Positions 1 through 9,679 of a stretch of DNA of 64,000 bases are shown here, one piece after another. Position 1 is the stretch's first letter. Each line of letters begins with the position of its first letter. The position numbers and the translations under genes are program-made. The notes under the pieces were generated by a model. It was given only the letters and a program-made list of their open reading frames with translations, was not told the origin of the DNA and searched no databases. Origin of the DNA: a bacterium (GTDB taxonomy: Bacteria; Planctomycetota; UBA1135; UBA2386); the NCBI GenBank assembly GCA_030432695.1, contig JAUILN010000006.1, positions 62,001-126,000 of the forward strand. Direction: 5' to 3'.

Positions 1-2330
1 CCCTCGCCTCGCTGAACCACCCACACATCGCGCAGATCTACGACGGCGGCCTCTCCCCCGAAGGTCGCCCGTACTTCGCGATGGAGTACGTCCAGGGCGA
101 GCCCATCAACCGCTTCTGCGAGTCGCACCAGCTCGGCCTGCGCCAACGGATCGAGCTGTTCCGCGACGTCTGCGCCGGCGTCCAGCACGCCCACCAACGC
201 GGCGTCCTGCACCGCGACCTCAAGCCGACCAACCTCCTCGTCGCCTACGAGGACTCCGCTGCTCGCGCCAAGATCATCGACTTCGGCCTCGCCCGCGCGG
301 TCGAGCCGCCGGACTCGCAGCGCACCCTGCTCACGCTCGAGGGCCAGATGCTCGGCACACCGGGCTACATATCGCCCGAACAGGCCGACCCGCGCTTCGC
401 TCCGGTCGACACCCGAACCGACGTCTACTCCCTGGGAGTCGTCCTCTACGAACTCCTGGTCGGCAAGCTGCCGTTCGATCCGGGTTCGATGCGCGAGGTT
501 CCGCTGTCGGAGCTGCAGCGACGGATCCTCGAGGACGAGCCGATCAGGCCCAGCTCCCGTGCGGCGGCGCTCGCGAAGACGGCTGACGAACCACCGGTGC
601 CGTGGCTCCGCGACCTGCGTGGCGACCTCGACTGGATCGTCCTCCGCTGCCTGGAGAAGGAGCCGGACCGGCGCTACCGCGGCCCTGCGGCATTGAGCGA
701 CGACCTCGCGCGGTTCCTCGACTCCGAGCCGGTCGAGGCGCGACCACCCACGCGCGTCTACCGGATCCGCAAGCTGGTGCGCCGGCAGCGCGGCCTGTTC
801 GTCTCGATCGGGCTGGTGTTCCTGGTCCTCGTCGGCGGCATCGTCGGCACCGGATTGGGGCTGAGTTCCGCGCTCGACGCCAATGTCCAACTGGAGGAGC
901 AGCGGGCGCTCGCCCGTCGCAAGGCCGAGGATGCGGAGCGCGCGCTCGAACGCGCCAACGAGGTCAAGCGGGTCCTCGTCGACATGTTGGCGCTGACCAA
1001 CCCGATGCACGCCGGGGGGCGCGATACCACCCTGCTGCGGATGGTCGTCGACCGGACCGCCGCGCGCCTGTTCGACGGCTCGATCGCCGATCCGGTGATC
1101 CGTGCCGAGCTGCACGGGATCGTCGCCGACGTCTACTTCAACCTCGCCGCGTGGAACTCGGCGCGCCGGCACCACCAGGCCATCGTCGAACTCGCGGACC
1201 GGGCCGACCACCCGCCAGAACTCGGTCCCGCGGCCGCTCAGGTCGTGGAATCGCTGCTGGAGCTGGTCCGGATCGAGACCATGACCGGCGACGCGGAGCG
1301 GGCGCGCGCGTCTCTCGACAAGGCTCGTGCCGCGATCGAGGGAGTCCTGCCGCCCGGCCACCTTCTGGTCCTCGAGTCGCGGCTACGCGAGGCCCAGCTG
1401 TTGGATCGGCTCGCGGATCCCGGCGCGCTCGACCAGGCACGCGAGGTCGTGGCCGCCGCCCAGCGCCAGCTCGGCCGCGACGCGCGTCTCACCGTGGAGG
1501 CGATGCGGTTCCTCGCTCCGCTCGAGCACCACGCCGGCCATCCCGAGGTTGCCGCACAGCTGCAGCGCGAGGTGGAGGAGCTGCTCGCAGAGCGGCACGG
1601 CCCGGAGTCGGGGCCCGTGCAGATGGCACGCGCCGCCCGACTCGACCTGCTGGAAGAGGGAGGAGATCCGGAGGAGGCGCTGGAATTGGCGCGCCAGGTC
1701 CACGCGTCGTTCGTGACCACGTTCGGTGCCGACAACCCCCGCACGCGTGGCGCGGAGGGCGCCGTGGGGCGTCAGCTCGCTCGGCTCGGGCGTCTCGGCG
1801 AGGCCCTGCCGATCCTCGAGCGGTACTTCGCCCTCGAGCAGCGGGTGATCGGCGCCGAGCGCGCGTTGCTGATGCGGACGGCTTCGATGTTGGCCTCGGG
1901 CTACCTCGAGCTCGGCCGTGCCGAGGACGCTCTCGAACTCGAGCAGCGCATCGTCGCGGCGATGACCGGGGCGTACGGTCCCGACGACGAAGACACGCTC
2001 TTCAACCGGGCCAACGTCGGCGTGATCCTGCACGCCCTCGGCCGGGACGACGAGGTGGTCGACCTGCTCACCGACGTGCGCGAGCGCGCGGTGCGGAGCC
2101 ACGGCGCGGATGCCTCGGCGAACCTGCACGCGCTGCGGACCCTGGGCCGCGCGTTCCTGGCCCTCGGTAGGTCCGACGACGCGTGCGCGGTCTTCGAGGA
2201 ACTCCTCGCCGCGAGACGCCGCACCTCGGGGGGGGACCAGCGGCTCGTCGAGGAAGCGGTCGAGCTGCTCACCCAGGCCTACGAGTCCGCCGGACGGCAT
2301 GCCGACGCGGCGCGGCTACGCGGCGGCTGA
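1..2330 (+). CDS. Serine/threonine protein kinase with C-terminal TPR region, 5' truncated
   Basis: The reading frame is open from the first bases of the window, so the N-lobe (glycine loop, ATP-binding lysine) lies outside. What remains is a Hanks-type kinase: catalytic loop HRDLKPTNLL, metal-binding IIDFGLAR and activation-segment GTPGYISPEQ, followed by an R-x-P-x-x-R-x-Y-R juxtamembrane stretch. Counted from the first in-window ATG (81), a single membrane segment lies at about residues 239-262. The remaining 480 residues are helical, Leu/Ala/Arg-rich repeats of TPR type. Known members of this planctomycete family phosphorylate Ser/Thr with the kinase in the cytosol; here the TPR array would be on the opposite side of the membrane (inference). 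It runs convergently into an ECF-type sigma factor only 18 nt away, a common pairing in planctomycetes. The true start cannot be seen. Confidence 0.95.
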   Translation, partial: LASLNHPHIAQIYDGGLSPEGRPYFAMEYVQGEPINRFCESHQLGLRQRIELFRDVCAGVQHAHQRGVLHRDLKPTNLLVAYEDSAARAKIIDFGLARAVEPPDSQRTLLTLEGQMLGTPGYISPEQADPRFAPVDTRTDVYSLGVVLYELLVGKLPFDPGSMREVPLSELQRRILEDEPIRPSSRAAALAKTADEPPVPWLRDLRGDLDWIVLRCLEKEPDRRYRGPAALSDDLARFLDSEPVEARPPTRVYRIRKLVRRQRGLFVSIGLVFLVLVGGIVGTGLGLSSALDANVQLEEQRALARRKAEDAERALERANEVKRVLVDMLALTNPMHAGGRDTTLLRMVVDRTAARLFDGSIADPVIRAELHGIVADVYFNLAAWNSARRHHQAIVELADRADHPPELGPAAAQVVESLLELVRIETMTGDAERARASLDKARAAIEGVLPPGHLLVLESRLREAQLLDRLADPGALDQAREVVAAAQRQLGRDARLTVEAMRFLAPLEHHAGHPEVAAQLQREVEELLAERHGPESGPVQMARAARLDLLEEGGDPEEALELARQVHASFVTTFGADNPRTRGAEGAVGRQLARLGRLGEALPILERYFALEQRVIGAERALLMRTASMLASGYLELGRAEDALELEQRIVAAMTGAYGPDDEDTLFNRANVGVILHALGRDDEVVDLLTDVRERAVRSHGADASANLHALRTLGRAFLALGRSDDACAVFEELLAARRRTSGGDQRLVEEAVELLTQAYESAGRHADAARLRGG

Positions 2331-2348
2331 TCCCGCGGCGCGCTGCGT

Positions 2349-3014
2349 CTACCCAGCGCCGCCGCCGTTCGCGAGCAGGTCCGGCAACCGCCCTTCCCTG
2401 AGCGCTCGGATGTTGCGCGCCAGGGTCGGCAGCAGGCGCCGGTAACGCATTCGGACCGCGTCCTCGCCCATCCCGAGCTCCTGCCCGATCTCGCCGAAAG
2501 ACCGCCCGTCCCAGTCCCGCATCCGCACCAGGTTGCGGTCCTCGCTCGGCAGCAACTCGATCGCCAGATTGACCCAGGCCCGATCGTGGGCCTTGGCCGC
2601 CGCCATCGACGGCCGCGTCACCGCGCCATCCACCGGTGGGTCCAGCACCAGCATCGAGTCGCTCGGCAGCTCCTTCTGCCGGCCCACGTCCCGGCGCCCC
2701 GCCTGCGCCTTGCGCAATCGATCCCGCAGCACGTTCTCGGCGATCCGCGCCACCAGGGCCCGGAACTGGCCCTGGTCGGAGACCAGGAACCGCGGCCCGT
2801 AGCCGAGGACCTCGACGACTGCGTCCTGGACGAAGTCGTCGACGTCGGCCAGGCCCTTCAGCAGCGGCCCCATCCGCGCGGTGATCCGCGCCCGGATCCA
2901 GTCGAGATCCCGCTCCAACAGGCGGTCCAGCCCGGAACGGTCGCCCTCGTGCCAGGCCTGCAGCCACAGCCGCGTCTCGGAGCCGAGTTCCATCGGCGAG
3001 CATTCTGGCGCCAT
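2349..3014 (-). CDS. ECF-family RNA polymerase sigma factor
   Basis: A protein of about 221 residues with a region 2-like segment (DVDDFVQDAVVEVLGY, then a FRALVARIAENVLRDRLR helix) and a region 4 helix-turn-helix (LPSEDRNLVRMRDWDG ... FGEIGQELGMGEDAVRMRYRR). It would direct RNA polymerase to a limited regulon. The frame stays open upstream to 3164, but that part is Arg-rich, has shadow-like codon use and overlaps the divergent gene at 3143, so I place the start at the ATG at 3014; the ATG at 2993 is an equally good alternative. No anti-sigma factor is adjacent. The convergent TPR kinase is the likely signalling partner, as known for planctomycete sigma/kinase pairs; that link is inferred from position only. 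Confidence 0.85.
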   Translation of the reverse strand: MAPECSPMELGSETRLWLQAWHEGDRSGLDRLLERDLDWIRARITARMGPLLKGLADVDDFVQDAVVEVLGYGPRFLVSDQGQFRALVARIAENVLRDRLRKAQAGRRDVGRQKELPSDSMLVLDPPVDGAVTRPSMAAAKAHDRAWVNLAIELLPSEDRNLVRMRDWDGRSFGEIGQELGMGEDAVRMRYRRLLPTLARNIRALREGRLPDLLANGGGAG

Positions 3015-3142
3015 CCGGTCCGCCGCGACATCCCGGAGCCGGGCGTCTCGAGCCCGTCGCCGGAATTCCTGTTCGCCTCCCGACGCCCGCCGCACTGCTG
3101 CTCCTGAACGCGACACACCCTTCGCCCGCCGAGGCGACCCAG

Positions 3143-4948
3143 ATGATCCGCACAGCAGCAGCACCGTTCCTCCGCACCGCTCTTCCTGTTGCCCTGATCG
3201 TGGCCCTCGCCGGCTGCGGAGGCGGAGGCGGTGGGGGCGGCGGCACCGGCAATCTGGGCCTGACCTCGTTCGCGGTCGAGCACCCCGATCCCAACGCCGG
3301 TCACGAGGTGCTGGTCCGCACCGGCATCGAATCCACCCGGGTCTACGAGAACGTCGCGGTCTCCTACTACCTGATGTGGAAGACCGACGTGGACCAGGAC
3401 TCCACGGACGTCCATCAGTTCGTCATCGGCAGCCGGGTCCTGCCGCGGATCGATCCGGGCAACACGGTCCACGTCGACACCGTGCTGCTGCCGGTCGAGG
3501 TGGACCGGGCGGGGGAATACTACCTCGCGGCGCGCATCGACCCGCTCGACCAGATCGTCGAGACCGACGAGGACGACAACGTGCCCGGCGACCGCGTGCC
3601 CGAGCACGTGGTCGGTGTCGGTCGCGGTTTCCTGGACACCCCGGACTTCGTCCTGGAGGACGTCGTCCTCGACACCGAGGCGATCCTGCTCGAGCCGATC
3701 CTGAGCTTCCCGAGCGTCGGCGGCATCACCGACAAGGACAACCACCACTTCGGCGCCACCGCGATCGTCTCGACCACCGGCCGCAACGAGGTCCAGAACC
3801 TCGACCTCGCGATCTCGATCGAGGTGCCCGGCAGCGGCTTCGAACCGCTCGATCTGTGGGACCGCGACAACTCGCGCTACGTCCGTGAGTTCCGCTCGGT
3901 GCCGCTGGTGCCCGACGAGCCCAACTCGATCCACTGCGACGTCCGCATCCCCGAGTCGACCCGCGCCAGACTCGAGCAGGCGGTCCGCGCCGGCACCGAC
4001 ACCTTCACGCTGCGCGTCGAGACCAACAAGGTCGCGGGCTACGGTGAGTGGGAACTCGGCAGCCAGCGCCTCGACCGCGACGACGATCAGATCGACCTCG
4101 ATGTCGTCTGCGTCCTCCCGGCACCACCCTCGCAGGGCGTTCTCGACTGGCGCGAGAGCTTCGAGAAGACCTGGACGAACAAGTACTTCGGCGTCGGCCT
4201 GAGCCTGGAGGGCGCCGCTGCGATCGACCGGCGCGGCGCCGTCGGGGAGGCGCGTGCCACCCTGCCGGTGTTCCTGGTCGGCAAGCGCTTCGAGCTGCTA
4301 GACGCTGAGCTCTACTCGCAGACCGCGCCGCACGACACTTCGAAGTCGCGCTACTCCGCCGACGTGCGGGTCCTCGACCGCTCGATCTACTCGGCCGGCG
4401 TCACCGACCCGAGCTACACCTACGTCGAGGACTTCTCGAAGTCGGAGACCGTCGAGGCCAAGACCACGGTGTGGGTCGGGCCGGTGCCGATCACCTTCAC
4501 CGCCGGCGCCACCGGCGTGGTCGGCTTCCGCGCCGAGTTCCACGCCGACACCGCCGGGCTGGCGATCTCCGAGGGGCCGTACGCCGAGGCCACGGCCTTC
4601 GGTGAGGCCAAGGTCGATCTGCTGGTCGCCCGCGGCGGCGTGCGCGGCAACATGCAGATCGTCCGCGACGACTTCGTCGCCCGGGCCGCGGCGCAGGTGC
4701 AGGTGGTGGGCAACGGCGAGGCGCTCGACGGGATCCTGGAGTTCGACGTCACCAACACCCTGGTCGGTCCGAACGGTCGGATCTTCCTGTTCGCGGAGTA
4801 TCCCGAGGCGGAGATCTGCGCCGGGTTCCTGCCGTGCGGCGTCAAGACCAAGCGCGTCGAGAAGGACCTCGTCAAGTTCTCGACCTTCCGCAAGGTCGAC
4901 GTGCTCTACCAGAACCGGTCCAGCGTGCGCGTGAACCTCGTCGACTGA
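3143..4948 (+). CDS. Lipoprotein with CARDB-like domain
   Basis: This 601-residue protein opens with a lipoprotein signal: a hydrophobic stretch ending in a lipobox-type VALAGC, with the acylated Cys followed by a run of about nine glycines that would act as a flexible tether. Residues about 36-130 resemble a CARDB adhesion-type domain, with the usual ending pattern D-x-x-x-x-x-x-E-x-D-E-D-x-N. The rest (about 335-600) is beta-rich, ends in basic residues and matches nothing I recognise. It is divergent from the sigma factor with 128 nt between starts. The next gene follows after 35 nt on the same strand, so the two may be co-transcribed. The function is probably structural or adhesive at the cell surface, inferred from the domain type only. 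Confidence 0.75.
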   Translation: MIRTAAAPFLRTALPVALIVALAGCGGGGGGGGGTGNLGLTSFAVEHPDPNAGHEVLVRTGIESTRVYENVAVSYYLMWKTDVDQDSTDVHQFVIGSRVLPRIDPGNTVHVDTVLLPVEVDRAGEYYLAARIDPLDQIVETDEDDNVPGDRVPEHVVGVGRGFLDTPDFVLEDVVLDTEAILLEPILSFPSVGGITDKDNHHFGATAIVSTTGRNEVQNLDLAISIEVPGSGFEPLDLWDRDNSRYVREFRSVPLVPDEPNSIHCDVRIPESTRARLEQAVRAGTDTFTLRVETNKVAGYGEWELGSQRLDRDDDQIDLDVVCVLPAPPSQGVLDWRESFEKTWTNKYFGVGLSLEGAAAIDRRGAVGEARATLPVFLVGKRFELLDAELYSQTAPHDTSKSRYSADVRVLDRSIYSAGVTDPSYTYVEDFSKSETVEAKTTVWVGPVPITFTAGATGVVGFRAEFHADTAGLAISEGPYAEATAFGEAKVDLLVARGGVRGNMQIVRDDFVARAAAQVQVVGNGEALDGILEFDVTNTLVGPNGRIFLFAEYPEAEICAGFLPCGVKTKRVEKDLVKFSTFRKVDVLYQNRSSVRVNLVD

Positions 4949-4983
4949 GGCGTCGGTCGGAACCAGCTGCAGCGAGAGGACCG

Positions 4984-6858
4984 ATGTCGATCCCGAAGAC
5001 CCGAACGCTCGCCCTGTTCGTCGGACTCGCGTGCGTCGCGACCGCCGGTGGGCTGATGCTCGCCGCCGAGGCGTTGGACACCTCGCCCGCGCCGCTCGCC
5101 GCGAACCACGACACCACGATGCCCGCCGTCACGATCGCAGCGCCTCGCTGGCCGGCCCGCGAGGGCGGGGTGTGGGCGTTCGAGGTGCGTTCGGCCTTCC
5201 AGCTCGGCGCAGGTGGGGAGGGTGCCCTGGCCGACACGGGCGTGGTGCATCGGATCCGCGGGCGGATCCACGCCCGCCTCGCCCGGCGCACCGTCGGGGG
5301 CGACCTGGTGGCGGCGCGGTTGAGCGACGTCGATGTGTCGGCAGGCGAGGTCGTCGACCATCGCGTGGCGCGCGCGCTGCAGGTGCCTTTCGTGCTCCGG
5401 TACTCCGACGATGGCCGGTTGCTCGGCGTCGACGTCGCGGCGGAGATCGCCTCGACCGACGTCGCGACACGGATCCGCGGCCTGTTCGCCGCGCTGCAGT
5501 GCGCGGTCGTCGATCCGGAGGCGCGCACCGACGGCGGTCGCGCCTGGCGGTCGACCGAGACCGATCCGAACGGCACCTACGAGGCGTCGTACGCGGTCGC
5601 GGGAAACCGGGCGATCGAGCGGACCGCGCGGCGCTATGCGCACGGATCGGCGCGGGACGGGCAGAGCGTCGAGGTCGTCGAGACCTCCGCGCGGTTCACG
5701 CTCGGCGCGGTGTGGTTCGAACGTGCAGAGACCCACGATCGCCTGCGCGTGCTCGAGCGCGGCGAGGTCTTCGGTGGCGTGGTGCAGGACACCGAGTTGG
5801 CGCGCATCCCCGGCCTCGACGCGGATCTCCAGCTCGACGAGGGTCTCGACGCCCACCTCCGACGCACCGCCGCCGACGCCGTCGACGCGGCGCTGGCCGA
5901 CGACGACCGGCCGGAGCCGCGCGCTGCCACCGCGGCGGATCGCCAGCGCTTCGCCGAACTCGTCGCTGCCCTGGCGGAGTCGGCGGGCCGCGACGTGCAG
6001 AGCCTGCGCGCCCTCCGGGCCCTGCTCCGCGAAGTGCCCGAACTGGCTGCGGCGATGCCGAGGGCGATCCGCGGGGCGGAAGACGACCGAGCGCGTGCGG
6101 TGCTGGTCCACGCGCTCGAGAGCGCCGACGTTCCGTCCTGCCATGATGCCCTCGCGGCGATCGCGGGCGACGTCGAGCAGACCCCCCTCGACCGGCTGCG
6201 GGCCGTCGCGGGTCTCGGTGCGGCCAGCGACCCCGGCGACGAGGTCCTCGACGCGGTCTGGAGCTGGGCCGCCGGGCCGCGCGCACCGGGCGTCGACCAA
6301 CGCTTCTCCGACACGGCACTGCTGGCGTTCGGTCGGCTCTGTGAACGTGCCGAGGGACCCGGCGCCGAACGACTGCTCGGCCGCCTCGAGGACAGCGTGC
6401 GCCACGCTCCCGACGACGGCCGGGGAGTCGTCGCGCTGCGCGCGGTCGGCAACGCGGCGCGACCGCGGCTGTTCGACGCGGCGGCAGATCGACTGGCTGC
6501 TCCCACGGCACAGGTGCGTGCCGCGGCCGCCGACGCCCTGGCGCGCTGCGATGCCGAGCGTGCGGTGACGCCGCTGACCGACCTGCTGGCCCGCGAGTCG
6601 GATCCCATTGCCCGCTACGCCTCCGCCAAGGCCCTCGCCACCCTGCCCGCGTCGGAACCGTCGACCCGCGCGGTGGTCGAACGGCGGTTGCTCGGCGAAA
6701 CCGACCCACGGGCCCGGCGGGAGATGGCGCGCTGGCTGGTCGACCGGGTCGAGGATGCCCCCGCGTCGTTCGATCTCCTGGCCCGCCTGATGGAGACCGA
6801 ACGCGACCCCGCGACAAGAAGGATGGTCGGCGCCGCCCTGGCCCGCCGCCCACGGTGA
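4984..6858 (+). CDS. Exported HEAT-repeat protein with N-terminal beta domain
   Basis: I start this gene at ATG 4984, which follows the purine-rich GAGAGGA and begins a clear signal/anchor (MSIPKTRTLALFVGLACVA). The upstream open frame to 4834 is an Arg-rich shadow inside the previous gene. The product is 624 residues. Residues about 55-290 are predicted mostly beta, with alternating hydrophobic residues. Residues about 310-620 are alpha-helical repeats with the HEAT pattern, for example A-A-A-D-A-L-A-R-C-D-x-x-x-A-V-T-P-L near residue 515. The order beta sheet then helical superhelix resembles the lipid-transport (vitellogenin N-terminal) fold, but this is only an architectural analogy. It is probably periplasmic or membrane-anchored. 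Partner and ligand are unknown. It is followed after 46 nt by the second kinase on the same strand. Confidence 0.8.
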   Translation: MSIPKTRTLALFVGLACVATAGGLMLAAEALDTSPAPLAANHDTTMPAVTIAAPRWPAREGGVWAFEVRSAFQLGAGGEGALADTGVVHRIRGRIHARLARRTVGGDLVAARLSDVDVSAGEVVDHRVARALQVPFVLRYSDDGRLLGVDVAAEIASTDVATRIRGLFAALQCAVVDPEARTDGGRAWRSTETDPNGTYEASYAVAGNRAIERTARRYAHGSARDGQSVEVVETSARFTLGAVWFERAETHDRLRVLERGEVFGGVVQDTELARIPGLDADLQLDEGLDAHLRRTAADAVDAALADDDRPEPRAATAADRQRFAELVAALAESAGRDVQSLRALRALLREVPELAAAMPRAIRGAEDDRARAVLVHALESADVPSCHDALAAIAGDVEQTPLDRLRAVAGLGAASDPGDEVLDAVWSWAAGPRAPGVDQRFSDTALLAFGRLCERAEGPGAERLLGRLEDSVRHAPDDGRGVVALRAVGNAARPRLFDAAADRLAAPTAQVRAAAADALARCDAERAVTPLTDLLARESDPIARYASAKALATLPASEPSTRAVVERRLLGETDPRARREMARWLVDRVEDAPASFDLLARLMETERDPATRRMVGAALARRPR

Positions 6859-6904
6859 CCCGCTCTCCCGGTCGGCTCCTACCCGACGCTACGCTGCGCG
6901 TTCC

Positions 6905-9523
6905 ATGGACGACTCCACCGACGGCCGTCTCGACCACAACCGCCTCGAGCGGGCGATGTCGGTGTTCCTGTCCTGGCAGGATCGGAGCGACCGCGAGTCC
7001 GCCCCCGAGCTGCTCGCCGGCCATCCCGAGCTGCACGACCTGCTCGAGCCGCTGTTGGAGGACGAACTCGGCGCGACCCTCGACGACGGTCCGGCCCAGC
7101 CTTCCTCCGCAATCCGCAGCCGGCGGATCAGCGACTACCGGGTCGTCCGGGAGATCGGTCGCGGCGGCATGGGCGTGGTCTACGAAGCCCATCAGGAGTC
7201 GCTCGATCGGCGCGTCGCGCTGAAGGTCCTCGATGCCCGTTGGACCGCGCTCCCGCAGACCATCGCGCGGTTCCGCCGCGAGGCCGGAACGGTCGGTCGA
7301 CTGCGCCATCCCGGGATCGTCGAGGTGCACGGCGTCGGCCGCGACGGCGACGTGCACTGGTTCGCGATGGAGCTGGTCGAGGGCCGATCACTCGATGCAG
7401 TGGTCCGGGAGTTCGCCGACCGCGTGCCCTCTACCCTGCGCGGTGCCGACCTGCTCGGCATCGCCCCACGCTCGGCGGATGGGCGGACGCCGGGTTCCTC
7501 GGTTCCCGACCAGCGCCTGCTGTCTGCGCCCTGGCCGACCGCGGTCGCGCGGATCGTCGGCGAGGTCGCCCAGGCGCTCGGCTACGCGCATTCCCAGGGC
7601 GTCCTGCACCGCGACGTGAAGCCGTCGAACGTGTTGCTGCGCACCGACGGACGGGCGCTGTTGGTCGACTTCGGCTTGGCCCGCGAGGAGGCGCTGCCGG
7701 CGATGACCGCGTCCGGCGAGTTCGCCGGCACTCCGCAGTACCTCGCCCCCGAACAGGTCGAAGGCCGGTCGGCCGACCAGCGCAGCGACGTGTTCTCGCT
7801 CGGCGCGACGCTCTACGAGTTGCTGACCCTGAGACGGGCCTTCTCCGGGACTACGGAGGCGGAGGTCCTCGACGCGGTGCGAAGCCGCGATCCGCTGGAT
7901 CCGCGCCGCATCGATCCCGCACTGCCGCCGGACCTGGTCGCGGTGACGATGCGGGCCCTCGAGAAGGAGCCGGCGCGTCGCTACCCCGACGTGTTGTCGT
8001 TCGCCGCCGACCTCGAGGCCTTCGCCGACGGCCGCCCGGTGCAGGCCCGGCCGATCTCGACCTTCGAACGGATCCGGCGGCAGGCGCGGCGTCATCCGGC
8101 GCGGGCCGCGGCCGTGGGGGCGATCGCGTTGCTGGTCCTCGCGTTGAGCGGCTTCGGTGGGTGGGCGATCGCCCGGCAGCCGGAGATCCTGGCCGGCCGC
8201 GAGCGTCTTCGCCTGGAGCGGATCCAGGACGAACTCGAGGCGGGATTCGCCGCGCACGTGCTGCACGACCTCGACGCGGCGCAGCGGAGTTTCCGGCAGG
8301 TGTTGGAGATCGACCCGGGGAACGTCTACGCGCTGACCGCGATGTCGTTGTCGGGGTTCCTGTCGTTGCCGGAGTCGATCGCGTTGCTCGATCGCTACCA
8401 CACCACCGGCTCCGAGCCGCGTGGCCTCGACCTGGTGCGCGCCGAACTCCGGCGCCTGCAGGGGCGGGACGACGAGGCGGCGACGCTCCGCGAATCGGTC
8501 GGCACCCTCGCGACCGCCACCGAGCAGTTCATCGCCGGCTTCGTCGCGTTGCCGCGGGCCGACCAGATGCGTGGGCAGGCGCCGTTCGAGGTGGCGATGG
8601 GCCACTTCCACAACGCGATCCTGCGCTCCGAGCACGCCAACTTCATCCACTACCAGTACTACGCGCTCGCCGCGTCGCGGGTCGACGGCGCCGAGGACAC
8701 CTCGCGCGCGATCACCGACGCGGTGCTGCAGCTGTGGCCCGACCGCGCGGATGCCCTGCTGGTCGCCGGAATCGCGATCACCTACGTCGACGCCGACCGC
8801 GCGCTCCAGCTGTTCCAGCGCGCGGTGGAGCTGGAGCCCGACCGCGGGGTGCTGCGCCGCAACCTGTCGGTCGCCTACACCCAGCTCGGCCGGTCCGACG
8901 ATGCGTTGCGGGAGCTGATGAAGGCTGCCGAGTTGGATCCGGCCGACCACATCGCACAGGCTTTCCTGGCGATGCAGCTGTTCCGGCGCGGGGAACTGGA
9001 CGAGGCGATCCTGCACATCGAGAAAGCGATCGAGATCGCACCGCACGACGGCAAGCACTTCGTCAGTGCGGCGCATCTCTACGAGAAGGCCGGGGACCCC
9101 GAGACCTCGCTCGCGATGCTGGAGCAGGCCATCGCCCTCGACCCGGGCAACCCCCGGGCGCATCGCAGCATGGTCGGCCTGCACTACGTGCAGCGGCGCT
9201 TCGACGGCATGGTGGCCGAGGGCGTGCGCTGGACCGAGCGCTGGCCCGACGATCCGAAGGCCTGGCAGGCGCTCGCCAAGATGTGCGTCGAGGAGCCCTA
9301 CGAGGGCGCCGGCCAGGACCTGCCTCGCGCCCACGCCGCCGCGCGCCGGGCGGTCGAGCTCGACGACGGCGCGGTGTCGTGGTCGCTCCTCGCGGCGGTG
9401 CGGGCTGCCGAGGGTGACGCGGAGGCCGCGCGCGAGGCTGCGGCGAAGGCTCGTGAGCGTCTCGATCGCGCCGATCCCCAGGAGCGGCCGGCGGTCGAGG
9501 AGCGGATCTCCCGCTGGCGATGA
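6905..9523 (+). CDS. Serine/threonine protein kinase with TPR repeats
   Basis: An 872-residue complete planctomycete-type kinase. After a short N-terminal helical segment (1-70) comes a Hanks kinase domain: glycine loop GRGGMGVVYEA (86-96), ATP lysine in VALKVL (K107), catalytic HRDVKPSNVL (D237), DFG D255, and GTPQYLAPEQ (276-285). One membrane segment lies at about 396-420. The C-terminal 450 residues contain TPR motifs with tandem helix pairs, clear near residues 620-760 where acidic and aromatic TPR positions recur. An insertion of about 35 residues (about 172-208) precedes the segment leading to the catalytic loop and is longer than usual. It differs from the kinase at the left edge in having its complete N-lobe in view. 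Substrates are unknown; the FHA protein downstream is a plausible reader of its phosphorylation (inference). Confidence 0.95.
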   Translation: MDDSTDGRLDHNRLERAMSVFLSWQDRSDRESAPELLAGHPELHDLLEPLLEDELGATLDDGPAQPSSAIRSRRISDYRVVREIGRGGMGVVYEAHQESLDRRVALKVLDARWTALPQTIARFRREAGTVGRLRHPGIVEVHGVGRDGDVHWFAMELVEGRSLDAVVREFADRVPSTLRGADLLGIAPRSADGRTPGSSVPDQRLLSAPWPTAVARIVGEVAQALGYAHSQGVLHRDVKPSNVLLRTDGRALLVDFGLAREEALPAMTASGEFAGTPQYLAPEQVEGRSADQRSDVFSLGATLYELLTLRRAFSGTTEAEVLDAVRSRDPLDPRRIDPALPPDLVAVTMRALEKEPARRYPDVLSFAADLEAFADGRPVQARPISTFERIRRQARRHPARAAAVGAIALLVLALSGFGGWAIARQPEILAGRERLRLERIQDELEAGFAAHVLHDLDAAQRSFRQVLEIDPGNVYALTAMSLSGFLSLPESIALLDRYHTTGSEPRGLDLVRAELRRLQGRDDEAATLRESVGTLATATEQFIAGFVALPRADQMRGQAPFEVAMGHFHNAILRSEHANFIHYQYYALAASRVDGAEDTSRAITDAVLQLWPDRADALLVAGIAITYVDADRALQLFQRAVELEPDRGVLRRNLSVAYTQLGRSDDALRELMKAAELDPADHIAQAFLAMQLFRRGELDEAILHIEKAIEIAPHDGKHFVSAAHLYEKAGDPETSLAMLEQAIALDPGNPRAHRSMVGLHYVQRRFDGMVAEGVRWTERWPDDPKAWQALAKMCVEEPYEGAGQDLPRAHAAARRAVELDDGAVSWSLLAAVRAAEGDAEAAREAAAKARERLDRADPQERPAVEERISRWR

Positions 9524-9610
9524 CTCGGGCGGCTGGCCGGGAACCCGCCGATGGGGAACCGCCCCGCGAGGAGTCGATCAGGACGGCGGGCAGATCGTCG
9601 GACGGGAGGG

Positions 9611-9635
9611 GGTCTGCGGGTAATCTCTGCAGACC
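9611..9635. other. Short perfect hairpin upstream of the FHA gene
   Basis: Arms GGTCTGC and GCAGACC (7 bp, perfect) enclose an 11-nt loop that contains TAATCT, a -10-like hexamer. It lies 45 nt upstream of the chosen start of the FHA protein and 88 nt after the kinase stop. It could be an operator around a promoter or a transcript hairpin. There is no T-tract, so a classical terminator is unlikely. Confidence 0.35.
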
Positions 9636-9679
9636 TCGCACCCTGGAATCCGGCCGCCCCTGCCGTCCCAGTCCCCTCG

